DNA from: Anaerolinea thermophila UNI-1
Lineage (GTDB): Bacteria; Chloroflexota; Anaerolineae; Anaerolineales; Anaerolineaceae
Direction: 5' to 3'
DNA length: 64,000 nucleotides
NCBI RefSeq assembly: GCF_000199675.1
Contig: NC_014960.1
Coordinates: 1,860,001 to 1,924,000, forward strand
Shown piece after piece: positions 54,566-62,626 of the stretch; positions within the stretch are counted from its first letter, which is position 1, and each line of letters begins with the position of its first letter. A program made the translations under genes and the position numbers. The notes under the pieces are model-generated. The model was given only the letters and a program-made list of their open reading frames with translations, ran no database searches and had not been told where the DNA came from.

Positions 54566-55701
54566 ATTTCAGCATTCTGCAGGGCTTTTCTGACCGCCTG
54601 AACCACAGTCTTCACCTTTTCCTCACCCATTGTGGGATACAACGGCAAAGTCACCTCTCTCAGCCCTACCATCTCAGTCCTAGGCAGAGAGAGGTGTCCG
54701 TACTTTTCACGGTAGTAGGAGAAACTATGAATAGGTGGGTAGTGGATCGAGGTTTGCACTCCTTGTTCACGCATGAACTGCATAAAACGCTCACGACTCG
54801 CTTTGGCTGGAAGAAGAACAGGGAACAAATGACAGGCAGATTCTCCGGGAGTGCTGGTGAATGGAAGAACCAGAGGTAAATCCGCCAATTCCTGCCGATA
54901 CAGGTCTGTCCATTGTCTTCTCAAGGCATTGTTTCTGGAAAGTTTCTGCAATTGTGCAATCCCCAAAGCAGAATGAATTTCATCAATTCGATAGTTGTAT
55001 CCCAAGGACAAAACATCGTAACTAAACGCATGCCCACGATGGCGATCATAGGTCAGGGTAGTCATACCGTGAGAGCGAAGCAAACGAATTTTCTCCGCCA
55101 AATCTTCTCGATTGGTAATCACCATGCCCCCCTCACCAGTAGAGAGGTTCTTGTTCGAGAAGAAACTGAAACATCCAATATCCCCCCATATTCCCAGGGG
55201 TTTACCATTCAGGCTCGCTCCCGGAGCATGGGCGGCATCTTCAATGATTACAAGATTGTATTCACGCGCAATCCTTGTTATTTCCTCCATTTGACATGGA
55301 TACCCCCCGTAATGCATGACGATAATGGCTTTGGTTCGAGAGGTAATTTTTTGGCGAATTTCTTCAGGATCCACGGTTAAGTTTTCCAACCCAAGGATAT
55401 CTGCAAATCGCACATTTGCCCCTGTATAAAGTACGGCATTTGAGGTAGCCACAAACGATAATGAGGGGACAATCACCTCATCACCAGGCTGAATTTCCAG
55501 GGCTAAACAAGCAAGATGCAAAGCCACCGTTGCATTGGCTACCCCAAAAGCGTATTTGGCACCATGCATTTCAGCAAAAGCCCTCTCAAAGTCTTGAGTG
55601 ATCTCTCCCATAGTGAGCCACTTTCTCTTGAGGACATTTAGCACTGCATCGGCTTCCTCTGGTCCGTAATCCAGATCGGCTAAAGGTACTCGCCATTCCA
55701 T
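54562..55701 (-). CDS. DegT/DnrJ/EryC1/StrS-family sugar aminotransferase
   Basis: 379 residues. PLP-dependent enzyme of sugar biosynthesis: VGVANATVALHLACLAL-like segment (AFGVANATVALHLA), DEVIVPSLSFVATSNAV, IIEDAAHAPGASLNGKPLG, the Schiff-base lysine in FSFFSNKNLSTGEGG, GYNYRIDEIHSALGIAQL and the C-terminal TLPLYPTM. Probably converts a 4-keto nucleotide sugar made by the dehydratase encoded nearby into an amino sugar. Start ATG 55701 has GAGGAG upstream. Overlaps the preceding gene by 22 bp. Confidence 0.9.
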   Translation of the reverse strand: MEWRVPLADLDYGPEEADAVLNVLKRKWLTMGEITQDFERAFAEMHGAKYAFGVANATVALHLACLALEIQPGDEVIVPSLSFVATSNAVLYTGANVRFADILGLENLTVDPEEIRQKITSRTKAIIVMHYGGYPCQMEEITRIAREYNLVIIEDAAHAPGASLNGKPLGIWGDIGCFSFFSNKNLSTGEGGMVITNREDLAEKIRLLRSHGMTTLTYDRHRGHAFSYDVLSLGYNYRIDEIHSALGIAQLQKLSRNNALRRQWTDLYRQELADLPLVLPFTSTPGESACHLFPVLLPAKASRERFMQFMREQGVQTSIHYPPIHSFSYYREKYGHLSLPRTEMVGLREVTLPLYPTMGEEKVKTVVQAVRKALQNAEI

Positions 55702-56414
55702 GTTGGCTCCTCTGGCAAAATTTGATTGCGAATTTGCTCAAAGTCAAGATTGGCTTGCTCGTAATCGTCAGGACGCCCTAAATCCTTCCAGTAACCGTCA
55801 AACGGATAGGCCACAACTTTCTCGCCCACTGCAAGCAAATTCTTCACCAAATCAGGGAAATCAAGATATTCTCCCTTAGTGATGTAACGCAAAACTCGTG
55901 GCTCAAAAACGTAAATCCCCATACTCACCTGATATTCCAACGTAGGCTTTTCAATGTAATCTACAATTTCATGTCCTCCATTGACATGAATCACCCCTAA
56001 ATCAATAAAGACCTTACGCCGATGCGTGGCAATGGTTGCAATTCCCCCAGATTGATCATGAAATTTAATCAGGTCTGTTAGACTCAAGGTAGTTAAGACA
56101 TCGCCATTGGTGACCAGAAAAGTCTCTTCCAAGCCTTCTATCAGGGCGAGGGGACCTGCTGTTCCCAGAGGATGACTTTCATAACTGTAACAAATCCTTA
56201 AACCCAACTGCTGCCCATCTTGGAAATATGCTTTCATTAACCCTGAAAGGTGACCAACGGTCAGAATAACTTCCTCAATTCCTGCACGTTTCATCTGAAG
56301 CAACATAATTTCAAGGATGGCTCTATCTCCCACAGGTAACATCGGTTTTGGAATAATACGAGTATATGGCGCGAGGCGTGTACCCTTTCCACCAGCAAGG
56401 ACTACTGCTTTCAT
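55680..56414 (-). CDS. sugar-phosphate nucleotidyltransferase
   Basis: 244 residues of NTP-transferase fold: VVLAGGKGTRLAPYTRIIPKPMLPV is the classic N-terminal signature, then VILTVGHLSGLM, GTAGPLALIEGLEETFLVTNGDVL and the late FDGYWKDLGRPDDYEQANLDF. It activates a sugar 1-phosphate as an NDP-sugar for the exopolysaccharide pathway. The nucleotide and sugar cannot be read from sequence; a mannose/glucose-1-phosphate type is plausible. Confidence 0.88.
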   Translation of the reverse strand: MKAVVLAGGKGTRLAPYTRIIPKPMLPVGDRAILEIMLLQMKRAGIEEVILTVGHLSGLMKAYFQDGQQLGLRICYSYESHPLGTAGPLALIEGLEETFLVTNGDVLTTLSLTDLIKFHDQSGGIATIATHRRKVFIDLGVIHVNGGHEIVDYIEKPTLEYQVSMGIYVFEPRVLRYITKGEYLDFPDLVKNLLAVGEKVVAYPFDGYWKDLGRPDDYEQANLDFEQIRNQILPEEPTWNGEYL

Positions 56415-56425
56415 CTTCTACCCCC

Positions 56426-57424
56426 TTAACGCTGATAAACGGAATTTGGGTAACTGGATAAGTGCTCTTGAATCCATTCAAGCGTTTGTTTCAAACCTTT
56501 GCTCAATGTCCATTCGGGTGCCCACCCCAATCTCATCTGAGCCTTTGAAAAGTCCGAAAGAAGACGCATGACTTCTGATTTTTCTGGTCTGAAACGTTCT
56601 CTTTCCTGTTCGACAATCAGTTCTTTTCCCAAAATTTGTGCCACCCGATCAATTAATTCGCCTACCGTTACCTCTTTGCCTGTTCCAAGATTGAAAGTTT
56701 CCCCCTCAACCCCGGGAACACTCCCTGCTAAGAGAAATCCCCGAACGGTATCCAGCACAAAAGTGAAATCCCTCTTTGTAGTAAGGTTACCAATCCGAAT
56801 CCTTTCACTCGTAAGGGCTTGTGAGATAATGGTTGGAATAACTGCTCTGGCAGATTGACGAGGGCCAAAGGTATTAAAAGGACGGACCGTCACCGCTGAC
56901 AAATCATAGGTGCAATAGAAACTTTCAACCAATTTGTCCGCGCCGATTTTACTTGCCGCATAAGGCGATTGAGCATGAAGCGGATGCTTTTCATCCATTG
57001 GAGTATAGAGCCCGGTCCCGTACACCTCGCTGGTAGATGTATGGACCAAACGAGAAATCCCAATCTCCCGACAGGCTTGCAACACATTCAACGTACCCAG
57101 AACGTTGGTTTCCACAACTTCACGCGGGTGTAAATAAGAGTAAGGGATGGCAATTAACGCCCCAAGGTGAAAGACCACATCCGTGCCTTTCAATGCCCCC
57201 ACCACTGCATTGTAATCCCGCAAATCTCCAAAACGAACCTCTACTTGCCTTAACACTTGCTCTGGGATAAATCTCAGCAAACCAATATCTCCTCTGGAGT
57301 TATACCGCACAAAAGCCCGCACCGTGGCACCCTGAATGACCAGCTGTTCGACTAAATGACTGGCGATAAATCCTCCGGCACCCGTAACCAAAACCCGGGA
57401 ATTTTTATAAAGGTTCTGTTCCAT
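56426..57424 (-). CDS. NAD-dependent epimerase/dehydratase (LegB-like nucleotide-sugar 4,6-dehydratase)
   Basis: About 332 residues from ATG 57424 (GAGGAGG upstream). SDR motif VLVTGAGGFIASHLVEQL, the HLGALIAIPYSYLHPREVV segment, catalytic STSEVYG and YAASKIGADKL (Tyr-x3-Lys), RPFNTFGPRQSARAVIPTII and a C-terminal RPEKSEVMRL segment. This pattern fits the LegB/4,6-dehydratase group, and its neighbours fit an amino-sugar pathway. Overlaps the sugar transferase gene by 20 bp. Confidence 0.87.
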   Translation of the reverse strand: MEQNLYKNSRVLVTGAGGFIASHLVEQLVIQGATVRAFVRYNSRGDIGLLRFIPEQVLRQVEVRFGDLRDYNAVVGALKGTDVVFHLGALIAIPYSYLHPREVVETNVLGTLNVLQACREIGISRLVHTSTSEVYGTGLYTPMDEKHPLHAQSPYAASKIGADKLVESFYCTYDLSAVTVRPFNTFGPRQSARAVIPTIISQALTSERIRIGNLTTKRDFTFVLDTVRGFLLAGSVPGVEGETFNLGTGKEVTVGELIDRVAQILGKELIVEQERERFRPEKSEVMRLLSDFSKAQMRLGWAPEWTLSKGLKQTLEWIQEHLSSYPNSVYQR

Positions 57425-59075
57425 GTTCCTCCTCAGCAATGTTCCTTTGAAGTTGGGCTAATTGACTCCGGGCTTCTGCAACATTCCCTCTTTCCAAAAG
57501 CGAATCGATTTCTGTTATTTTTTTATGAATGCTAAGCATATCTGTTTGAACAAATTTCTTTGTCCAACCTACCGGGGTATTCTCTCTACGAATAAAATCC
57601 CAAACCGCGGACATCAAATCGGGGAAAATCAACAATCTCGCAGTAGTTTTCCGACAAATATTCAAAATACGTTGTCTTTGCTCGGGGAGAATTTGTTGAA
57701 TAGCAAAAATGATCAAACCGATATCCAGTCTCTGCACCAATTCGGGAATGGACTCTGTGGTAGCCAGAACTTTTTTTCCCTGGACACTCATTTCAACTTT
57801 GCGAGGATCGTCATCTACAAACCCCACAACCTGGTATGCCCTTTGCAATTCCCCGCGCTCGAAGAACCATTTTGCCATCTCCCCTAATTCGCCCGCACCA
57901 ACAATCAACACTCTTTCTCCTAAAGCGCGCGGTTTGGTCAAGCGCATCCACCGGCTGGCAAACCCTGTAATCAATCGCTCACGATAACGAACGGCTGTAA
58001 AACCCGACCATGCAAGTCCCCCGGATACGAACAACAATCCAAGCGGGAAGTTGGTATTAATCCCTCCTATCATCGAGAGACTTGCCAGAATCACCAGAGA
58101 AATTCCTGCCGAAGCCAGCAGTTCAAACACGGCGGATGGCGGCGCTTTTGACCAGCTAACCTGAGTTAGTCCAAACAAAGAGTTGACCAGAGTAAAACAA
58201 AAAGCCATCGCAAATGACAAAATTAAAGCATTTCCCCACCCAAGGTTCAGAGGTCCACCAAGCAATCGCCACCCTACACCTACTACCCAAATCGAGACCA
58301 GAGAAACCAGGAAATCTATTGCGCTCCAATTAAGGACACGGCTGAATAAACGAGAAATTGGGCCCCAATATAACAAGTGGGTTGGAATCTTAACGGCACG
58401 CAACCTTGGTAAAAGAGCCACCAGCGTCCAGAAAATGACATCCAGATCTGTAAAAACCGTGCGATATCGCAAGTAGAGTTGGTCCAACCTCAATTTGGAA
58501 GGCAAAATATCCTGAAAATAAATCTCCAGCACTGATCCGCTTTGTAACAGCGACTCCTCATCGCGGTAAAGTACTGAAGCCGGGCTGGTCACGCCAGGGC
58601 GAACAGACAACAGTTGCTCTCTAACTTCAGGATCCCAAGACTTCACCAGTTCAGGATCTTCAGGACGAGGGCCTACCAGACTCATATCCCCCACAAGCAC
58701 ATTCCATAATTGAGGCAGTTCGTTAATCTTTGTATCGCGGAGCCAACGACCAAAAGGAGTTACCCGACGATCTCCTCTAGCCGTGACAGGTAAACCGGCG
58801 TAGCTCTGTGGATCCTCGTACATAGTCCGAAATTTGAGGATCCTAAAAATTTTTCCGTTCTTGCCCACCCTTGGGCCCCGGTAAAATACAGGCCCTGGAC
58901 TGTCTTTCTTAATCAAAAAGGCAATGAAAAGAAAAAAGGGAGAAAGAAAGATTAATCCCATCAAGGAAAGAAAAATATCCATACATCGGCGTAAAAAATT
59001 ATCCATCCAAGTCCATATCGGATGTCTGGAAGTATGCGAGTAAAGAACAGACCCACGAATTACCGTCTCTGTCAT
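57405..59075 (-). CDS. domain-permuted polyprenyl-phosphate sugar transferase
   Basis: 556 residues. The initiating sugar-1-phosphate transferase domain comes first (about 20-230): a TM helix with RRCMDIFLSLMGLIFLSPFF, KFRTM (81-85), ELPQLWNVLVGDMSLVGPRP (119-138). Four TM helices follow (about 255-355) and then a Rossmann-like CoA/NAD-binding domain (VLIVGAGELGEM, about 389-400, to about 500). In WbaP/exopolysaccharide enzymes these parts normally stand in the reverse order, with TM plus Rossmann first. The enzyme starts glycan assembly on undecaprenyl phosphate. GGGGGA is the likely ribosome binding site. Confidence 0.85.
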   Translation of the reverse strand: MTETVIRGSVLYSHTSRHPIWTWMDNFLRRCMDIFLSLMGLIFLSPFFLFIAFLIKKDSPGPVFYRGPRVGKNGKIFRILKFRTMYEDPQSYAGLPVTARGDRRVTPFGRWLRDTKINELPQLWNVLVGDMSLVGPRPEDPELVKSWDPEVREQLLSVRPGVTSPASVLYRDEESLLQSGSVLEIYFQDILPSKLRLDQLYLRYRTVFTDLDVIFWTLVALLPRLRAVKIPTHLLYWGPISRLFSRVLNWSAIDFLVSLVSIWVVGVGWRLLGGPLNLGWGNALILSFAMAFCFTLVNSLFGLTQVSWSKAPPSAVFELLASAGISLVILASLSMIGGINTNFPLGLLFVSGGLAWSGFTAVRYRERLITGFASRWMRLTKPRALGERVLIVGAGELGEMAKWFFERGELQRAYQVVGFVDDDPRKVEMSVQGKKVLATTESIPELVQRLDIGLIIFAIQQILPEQRQRILNICRKTTARLLIFPDLMSAVWDFIRRENTPVGWTKKFVQTDMLSIHKKITEIDSLLERGNVAEARSQLAQLQRNIAEEEHGTEPL

Positions 59076-59247
59076 AGATCCCCCATCAATGGCAAACCTT
59101 TTTTATTATCCTAGCACAGAAACTGTAAGGGATTCCACCTATCCGGTTACAATTTTATTGCAACCTTTAAATTTTACTGGATATGTTTACATTCTATGGT
59201 TAGAATTGATTGTAGCACAACCAAGAAGTCCGTTTTTTAAGAACTTT

Positions 59248-59256
59248 TGTTATACT
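59248..59256 (+). promoter_or_regulatory. extended -10 promoter of the Wzz/BY-kinase gene
   Basis: TGTTATACT (TG at 59248-59249, TATACT at 59251-59256), 41 nt before the ATG at 59298. No clear -35. The 222-bp divergent gap (59076-59297) is AT rich and must also hold the promoter of the sugar-transferase operon, which I could not place with confidence. Confidence 0.45.
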
Positions 59257-59297
59257 TAGACACAGGGGGAATGCTACCTATCAGAGGTAATTTTTCC

Positions 59298-61061
59298 ATG
59301 GAAGATTTTGCAGAACCAGTACAGCAACCTTCTACAGATTTACGACAATATCTCTGGTTATTATGGCAATGGGGCTGGTTTATTGCCTTAGCCGGGGTCC
59401 TGGCAGCAAGTGGAGCTCTTATTTTGAGTTTACTGCAAACTCCCATTTACGCTGCTTCTACCACTATTCTGGTGAATGAAGCCAGATCAGGGCAATACTA
59501 CGATTCCACTGCCATCATCCTCACCAACGAGAAGTTAACTCGCACATATGCCGAGATGATGACAAAGCGCCCCTTACTGGTAAAAGTGGCTCAAAAACTT
59601 AATCTTCCATATGTCATTGACACCGTAAAAGTAACACCGGTACGCGACACTCAATTGATGCAAGTAATTGTTGAGGACATCAACCCGGTGTATGCCTCCG
59701 ATTTTGCCAATGAGCTGGTCAATGCCTTTGCTGAGCAACTGCAAGAAATGCAGATCTCCCGTTTTAAAGCCTCCAAAGAGAACCTTCAGAACCAGTTATC
59801 CTATCTGGAACAGCAAATTCAGGAAAACTCATCGGCTTTGGAGAAAATTTTGCAAGAGAACATTTCCGAGGTGAAACGCACCAACCCGGATGCCGCAAAT
59901 GGCACTTTAAGTAATGCAACGATTGAAAACCTTGCCAGGCAAATAAACCAGGCAGAAATTGATCGCCTCGAAACTCGCCTAGCGCAGTACCGGCAAATTT
60001 ACGCCTCGGTATTAGCCAGTTATGAACAAATCCGTCTGGCAGAAGCACAGAACATCACCAGCATAATCCAGGTGGAACCAGCAACCCCGCCTGATAAACC
60101 TGTTCGACCGCAAACCTTGAGAAATACGGCTATCGCCGCGTTGGTAGGGATTTTCCTGGCAATTGGAATTGTTTTCGCACTGGACTTCCTGGACGATACC
60201 ATTAAATCCCCCGATTGGATTACAACACAAACCAAACTTCCTGTAATCGGCACCATTCACACCTTTGACCCCAAAGCAGGCGATCCGGTGGCCTTAAGTT
60301 CACCCCGTTCCCCGGTCACAGAATCTTTCCGCTCGCTCCGAACAAATGTTCGCTATGCCAGCGTGGATCATCCTCTCCGCGTGCTCCTGGTCACCAGCCC
60401 TACCCCTGAAGATGGTAAAACCACTGTAGCGATTAATCTGGCGGTAGTTATTGCACAAAGTGGTAACCGCTCGGTTCTCATCGACGCAGATTTACGCCGC
60501 CCTCGGATTCATAAAGTACTGGGATTGGACAATCGGCAGGGGCTTTCAGGACTTTTCATTCAGAATCCTACTATGTTGAACGGCGCTTTACAACAAACCC
60601 GCCTTGAGACCCTGAAAGTTCTCCCAAGTGGAGGGACGCCTCCCACTCCTTCTGAACTTCTTGGTTCTCGTAAAATGAAAGAAATCCTTGACAGCGTTGC
60701 CAGCGAAGCAGAAATGATTGTGGTGGACACGCCTCCCGTCCTTTCTGTGACAGACGCCGCAGTACTTTCACCCCTTGTGGATGGCGTGCTACTGGTAGTC
60801 AAAATGGGTACAACAAAGCAATCCGCACTGCTCCAAGCCGTGGAACAACTTCAGCAAGTTAACGCAAGAATTCTGGGCGTAGTCGTAAATGGTGTCAATC
60901 CTAAAAAATCTCACTATTACTACCGAAATTATGGCTATTATCAATACTATTACTATGGAGACAACGGGAATCTCAAGAAGAAACGCAAGACAGCCATATC
61001 CGAACCAGGATCACAACCTGTAACGTCCATAAATCCTCCTTCTAAGCCTACATCAAGGTAG
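59298..61061 (+). CDS. Wzz-type chain-length determinant fused to BY-kinase (CpsD/Wzc-like)
   Basis: About 587 residues from ATG 59298 (AGAGG upstream; frame starts at 59247 and 59271 are less well placed). TM1 (WGWFIALAGVLAASGALIL), extracytoplasmic coiled-coil Wzz region, a second TM (about 275-295), then a tyrosine kinase: Walker A SPTPEDGKTTVAINLA, Walker A' VLIDADLRRPRIHKV, Walker B VVDTPPVLSVTDA. The C-terminus is a tyrosine cluster (HYYYRNYGYYQYYYYG) for autophosphorylation. It controls exopolysaccharide polymer length and export. Confidence 0.93.
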   Translation: MEDFAEPVQQPSTDLRQYLWLLWQWGWFIALAGVLAASGALILSLLQTPIYAASTTILVNEARSGQYYDSTAIILTNEKLTRTYAEMMTKRPLLVKVAQKLNLPYVIDTVKVTPVRDTQLMQVIVEDINPVYASDFANELVNAFAEQLQEMQISRFKASKENLQNQLSYLEQQIQENSSALEKILQENISEVKRTNPDAANGTLSNATIENLARQINQAEIDRLETRLAQYRQIYASVLASYEQIRLAEAQNITSIIQVEPATPPDKPVRPQTLRNTAIAALVGIFLAIGIVFALDFLDDTIKSPDWITTQTKLPVIGTIHTFDPKAGDPVALSSPRSPVTESFRSLRTNVRYASVDHPLRVLLVTSPTPEDGKTTVAINLAVVIAQSGNRSVLIDADLRRPRIHKVLGLDNRQGLSGLFIQNPTMLNGALQQTRLETLKVLPSGGTPPTPSELLGSRKMKEILDSVASEAEMIVVDTPPVLSVTDAAVLSPLVDGVLLVVKMGTTKQSALLQAVEQLQQVNARILGVVVNGVNPKKSHYYYRNYGYYQYYYYGDNGNLKKKRKTAISEPGSQPVTSINPPSKPTSR

Positions 61062-61070
61062 AGCAAACAA

Positions 61071-61108
61071 AAAATGGAGTGTGGATATAGAACACACACT
61101 CCATTTTT
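61071..61108. terminator. terminator after the Wzz/BY-kinase gene
   Basis: 13-bp stem AAAATGGAGTGTG / CACACTCCATTTT, 11-base loop, then TTTTTAT. It may also serve the convergent small gene. Confidence 0.88.
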
Positions 61109-61124
61109 ATTATAAGTCAAAGGA

Positions 61125-61313
61125 TTAATGGTCGTAACCCTCCAAATTTTCCACTCCGGGTAACTTCCCTACAAGCAGTTGAGGATTATGAATGAGAACC
61201 GGTAAATGTTGAGGGCAAATAAAGTACGTCTCGTCCCGGTATTGTAAAGTAATTAACGGCACAGTTCTATGATCCAGCCCACAAAAAACGCATTGCTGTT
61301 TTGCTTCTACCAT
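61125..61313 (-). CDS. small Cys-containing protein, unknown function
   Basis: 62 residues. CVFCGLDH (C-x2-C) and later CPQHLP give four possible metal ligands (two Cys, one Cys, one His), suggesting a small zinc-binding protein. No family is recognised. It stands between the Wzz terminator and the sugar transporter genes. The upstream 84-bp gap toward the permease gene shows no clear promoter. Confidence 0.6.
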   Translation of the reverse strand: MVEAKQQCVFCGLDHRTVPLITLQYRDETYFICPQHLPVLIHNPQLLVGKLPGVENLEGYDH

Positions 61314-61397
61314 ATCTGATTACTCCTGATTGATTTTTTAGCATTTTACAAAATATGAAACGGTTTTATCTTTGCGCTGTATCAATCAAAAGTGTTT

Positions 61398-62600
61398 TTA
61401 TTTATTCTTTTTGAAGTAAACATCAGCGTAGACAGCTAAAACCAGTACAATGCCCTTAAGCAGGTACTGCCACGCTGGCTGGACGTTCATCATTTGAAGG
61501 CCATTGGTCAAACTGCTCATAATCAGAGAACCAATCATAGCGCCAAAGACCGTACCCACCCCTCCCAACGTGGAGGTTCCGCCCAAGATACAGGAAGCAA
61601 TTGCATCCAATTCATAACCTGTCCCTGCGGCGATTGTTCCATAACCGACGTAGGAAGCCAGGACAATTCCCGAAACACCCGAGAGGAAACCCATCAACAC
61701 AAAGATCATGAAAATATTCTTGCGAATATTGATGCCCGAAAGGCGAGCGGCTTCACGATTTCCACCTATTGCATAAGCATAGCGACCGAAACGGGTGTTA
61801 CTGGAAATATAGGACATGAGGACAGCGGTAATCGCTAACAACAGAACAGGGGTTTGAACGCCATTGTACAGGTTAACAATGTACACGTAAACAATAACCA
61901 GAATAGAGAAGAAAGTTGTGGTTAAGATATCCAGGGAAAGACTGGATAATTCAAACCCGTACTGGCGTTTTCGCTGACGGCTTCGCAACATGGAATAGAA
62001 GAGCAGAATCACCACACCAACCGCTAAAACCCAACCAACCCACAAGGGAAGATATCCCTGCGCAATTTCGGAGAAGCCGGGTTGGTTGGCAGGAATGGTT
62101 TTCCCTTCTGTAACAATCAAAATTCCCCCATTCAGGATCCACATTCCACCCAAAGTCACAATAAATGAGGGGACTTGCAGGTATGAAATGATATAGCCCT
62201 GAATTACGCCAAACAAAGTCCCTACACCCAAGCCTACCAACACAGAAAGAGCAGCAGCCAGAATAGGCTGATTTGGCAAGAGATGATTCCAGATATTCGC
62301 CTGGAAATATGCCACTACAACCGAGACAAACCCCGCCAGTTTCCCCACAGAAAGGTCAATGTTTCCGGTGACAATCACCAAAACCATTCCGGCAGCGAGG
62401 AATGAAGTGACCGTCATCTGACGGAACAGATTGGAGAAATTCTGAGGCTTCAGGTACGCACCACCGGTCAATATCGTAAACAGTATCCAGATAGCCACCA
62501 TTGCCAGAATGATGGTGTAGGTCTGAATATTGAGGCGGAAACGCTTGAGAATCTCATCCCAAATATTGATACGGGTTTTTGTTTCGCTGATTGTTGCCAT
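61398..62600 (-). CDS. sugar ABC transporter permease (xylose/ribose type)
   Basis: 400 residues with about ten hydrophobic segments, of the BPD_transp_2 family that transports ribose, xylose, galactose and similar sugars (GMVLVIVTGNIDLSVGKLAGF, ASCILGGTSTLGGVGTVFGAMIG are family signatures). GAGGAACT upstream of ATG 62600. It is the membrane partner of the ATPase encoded just before it in the operon. The binding protein gene is not in the window; the substrate is inferred to be a pentose or hexose. Confidence 0.9.
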   Translation of the reverse strand: MATISETKTRINIWDEILKRFRLNIQTYTIILAMVAIWILFTILTGGAYLKPQNFSNLFRQMTVTSFLAAGMVLVIVTGNIDLSVGKLAGFVSVVVAYFQANIWNHLLPNQPILAAALSVLVGLGVGTLFGVIQGYIISYLQVPSFIVTLGGMWILNGGILIVTEGKTIPANQPGFSEIAQGYLPLWVGWVLAVGVVILLFYSMLRSRQRKRQYGFELSSLSLDILTTTFFSILVIVYVYIVNLYNGVQTPVLLLAITAVLMSYISSNTRFGRYAYAIGGNREAARLSGINIRKNIFMIFVLMGFLSGVSGIVLASYVGYGTIAAGTGYELDAIASCILGGTSTLGGVGTVFGAMIGSLIMSSLTNGLQMMNVQPAWQYLLKGIVLVLAVYADVYFKKNK

Positions 62601-62626
62601 AGGTAGTTCCTCGTTTCAATCAAAAT

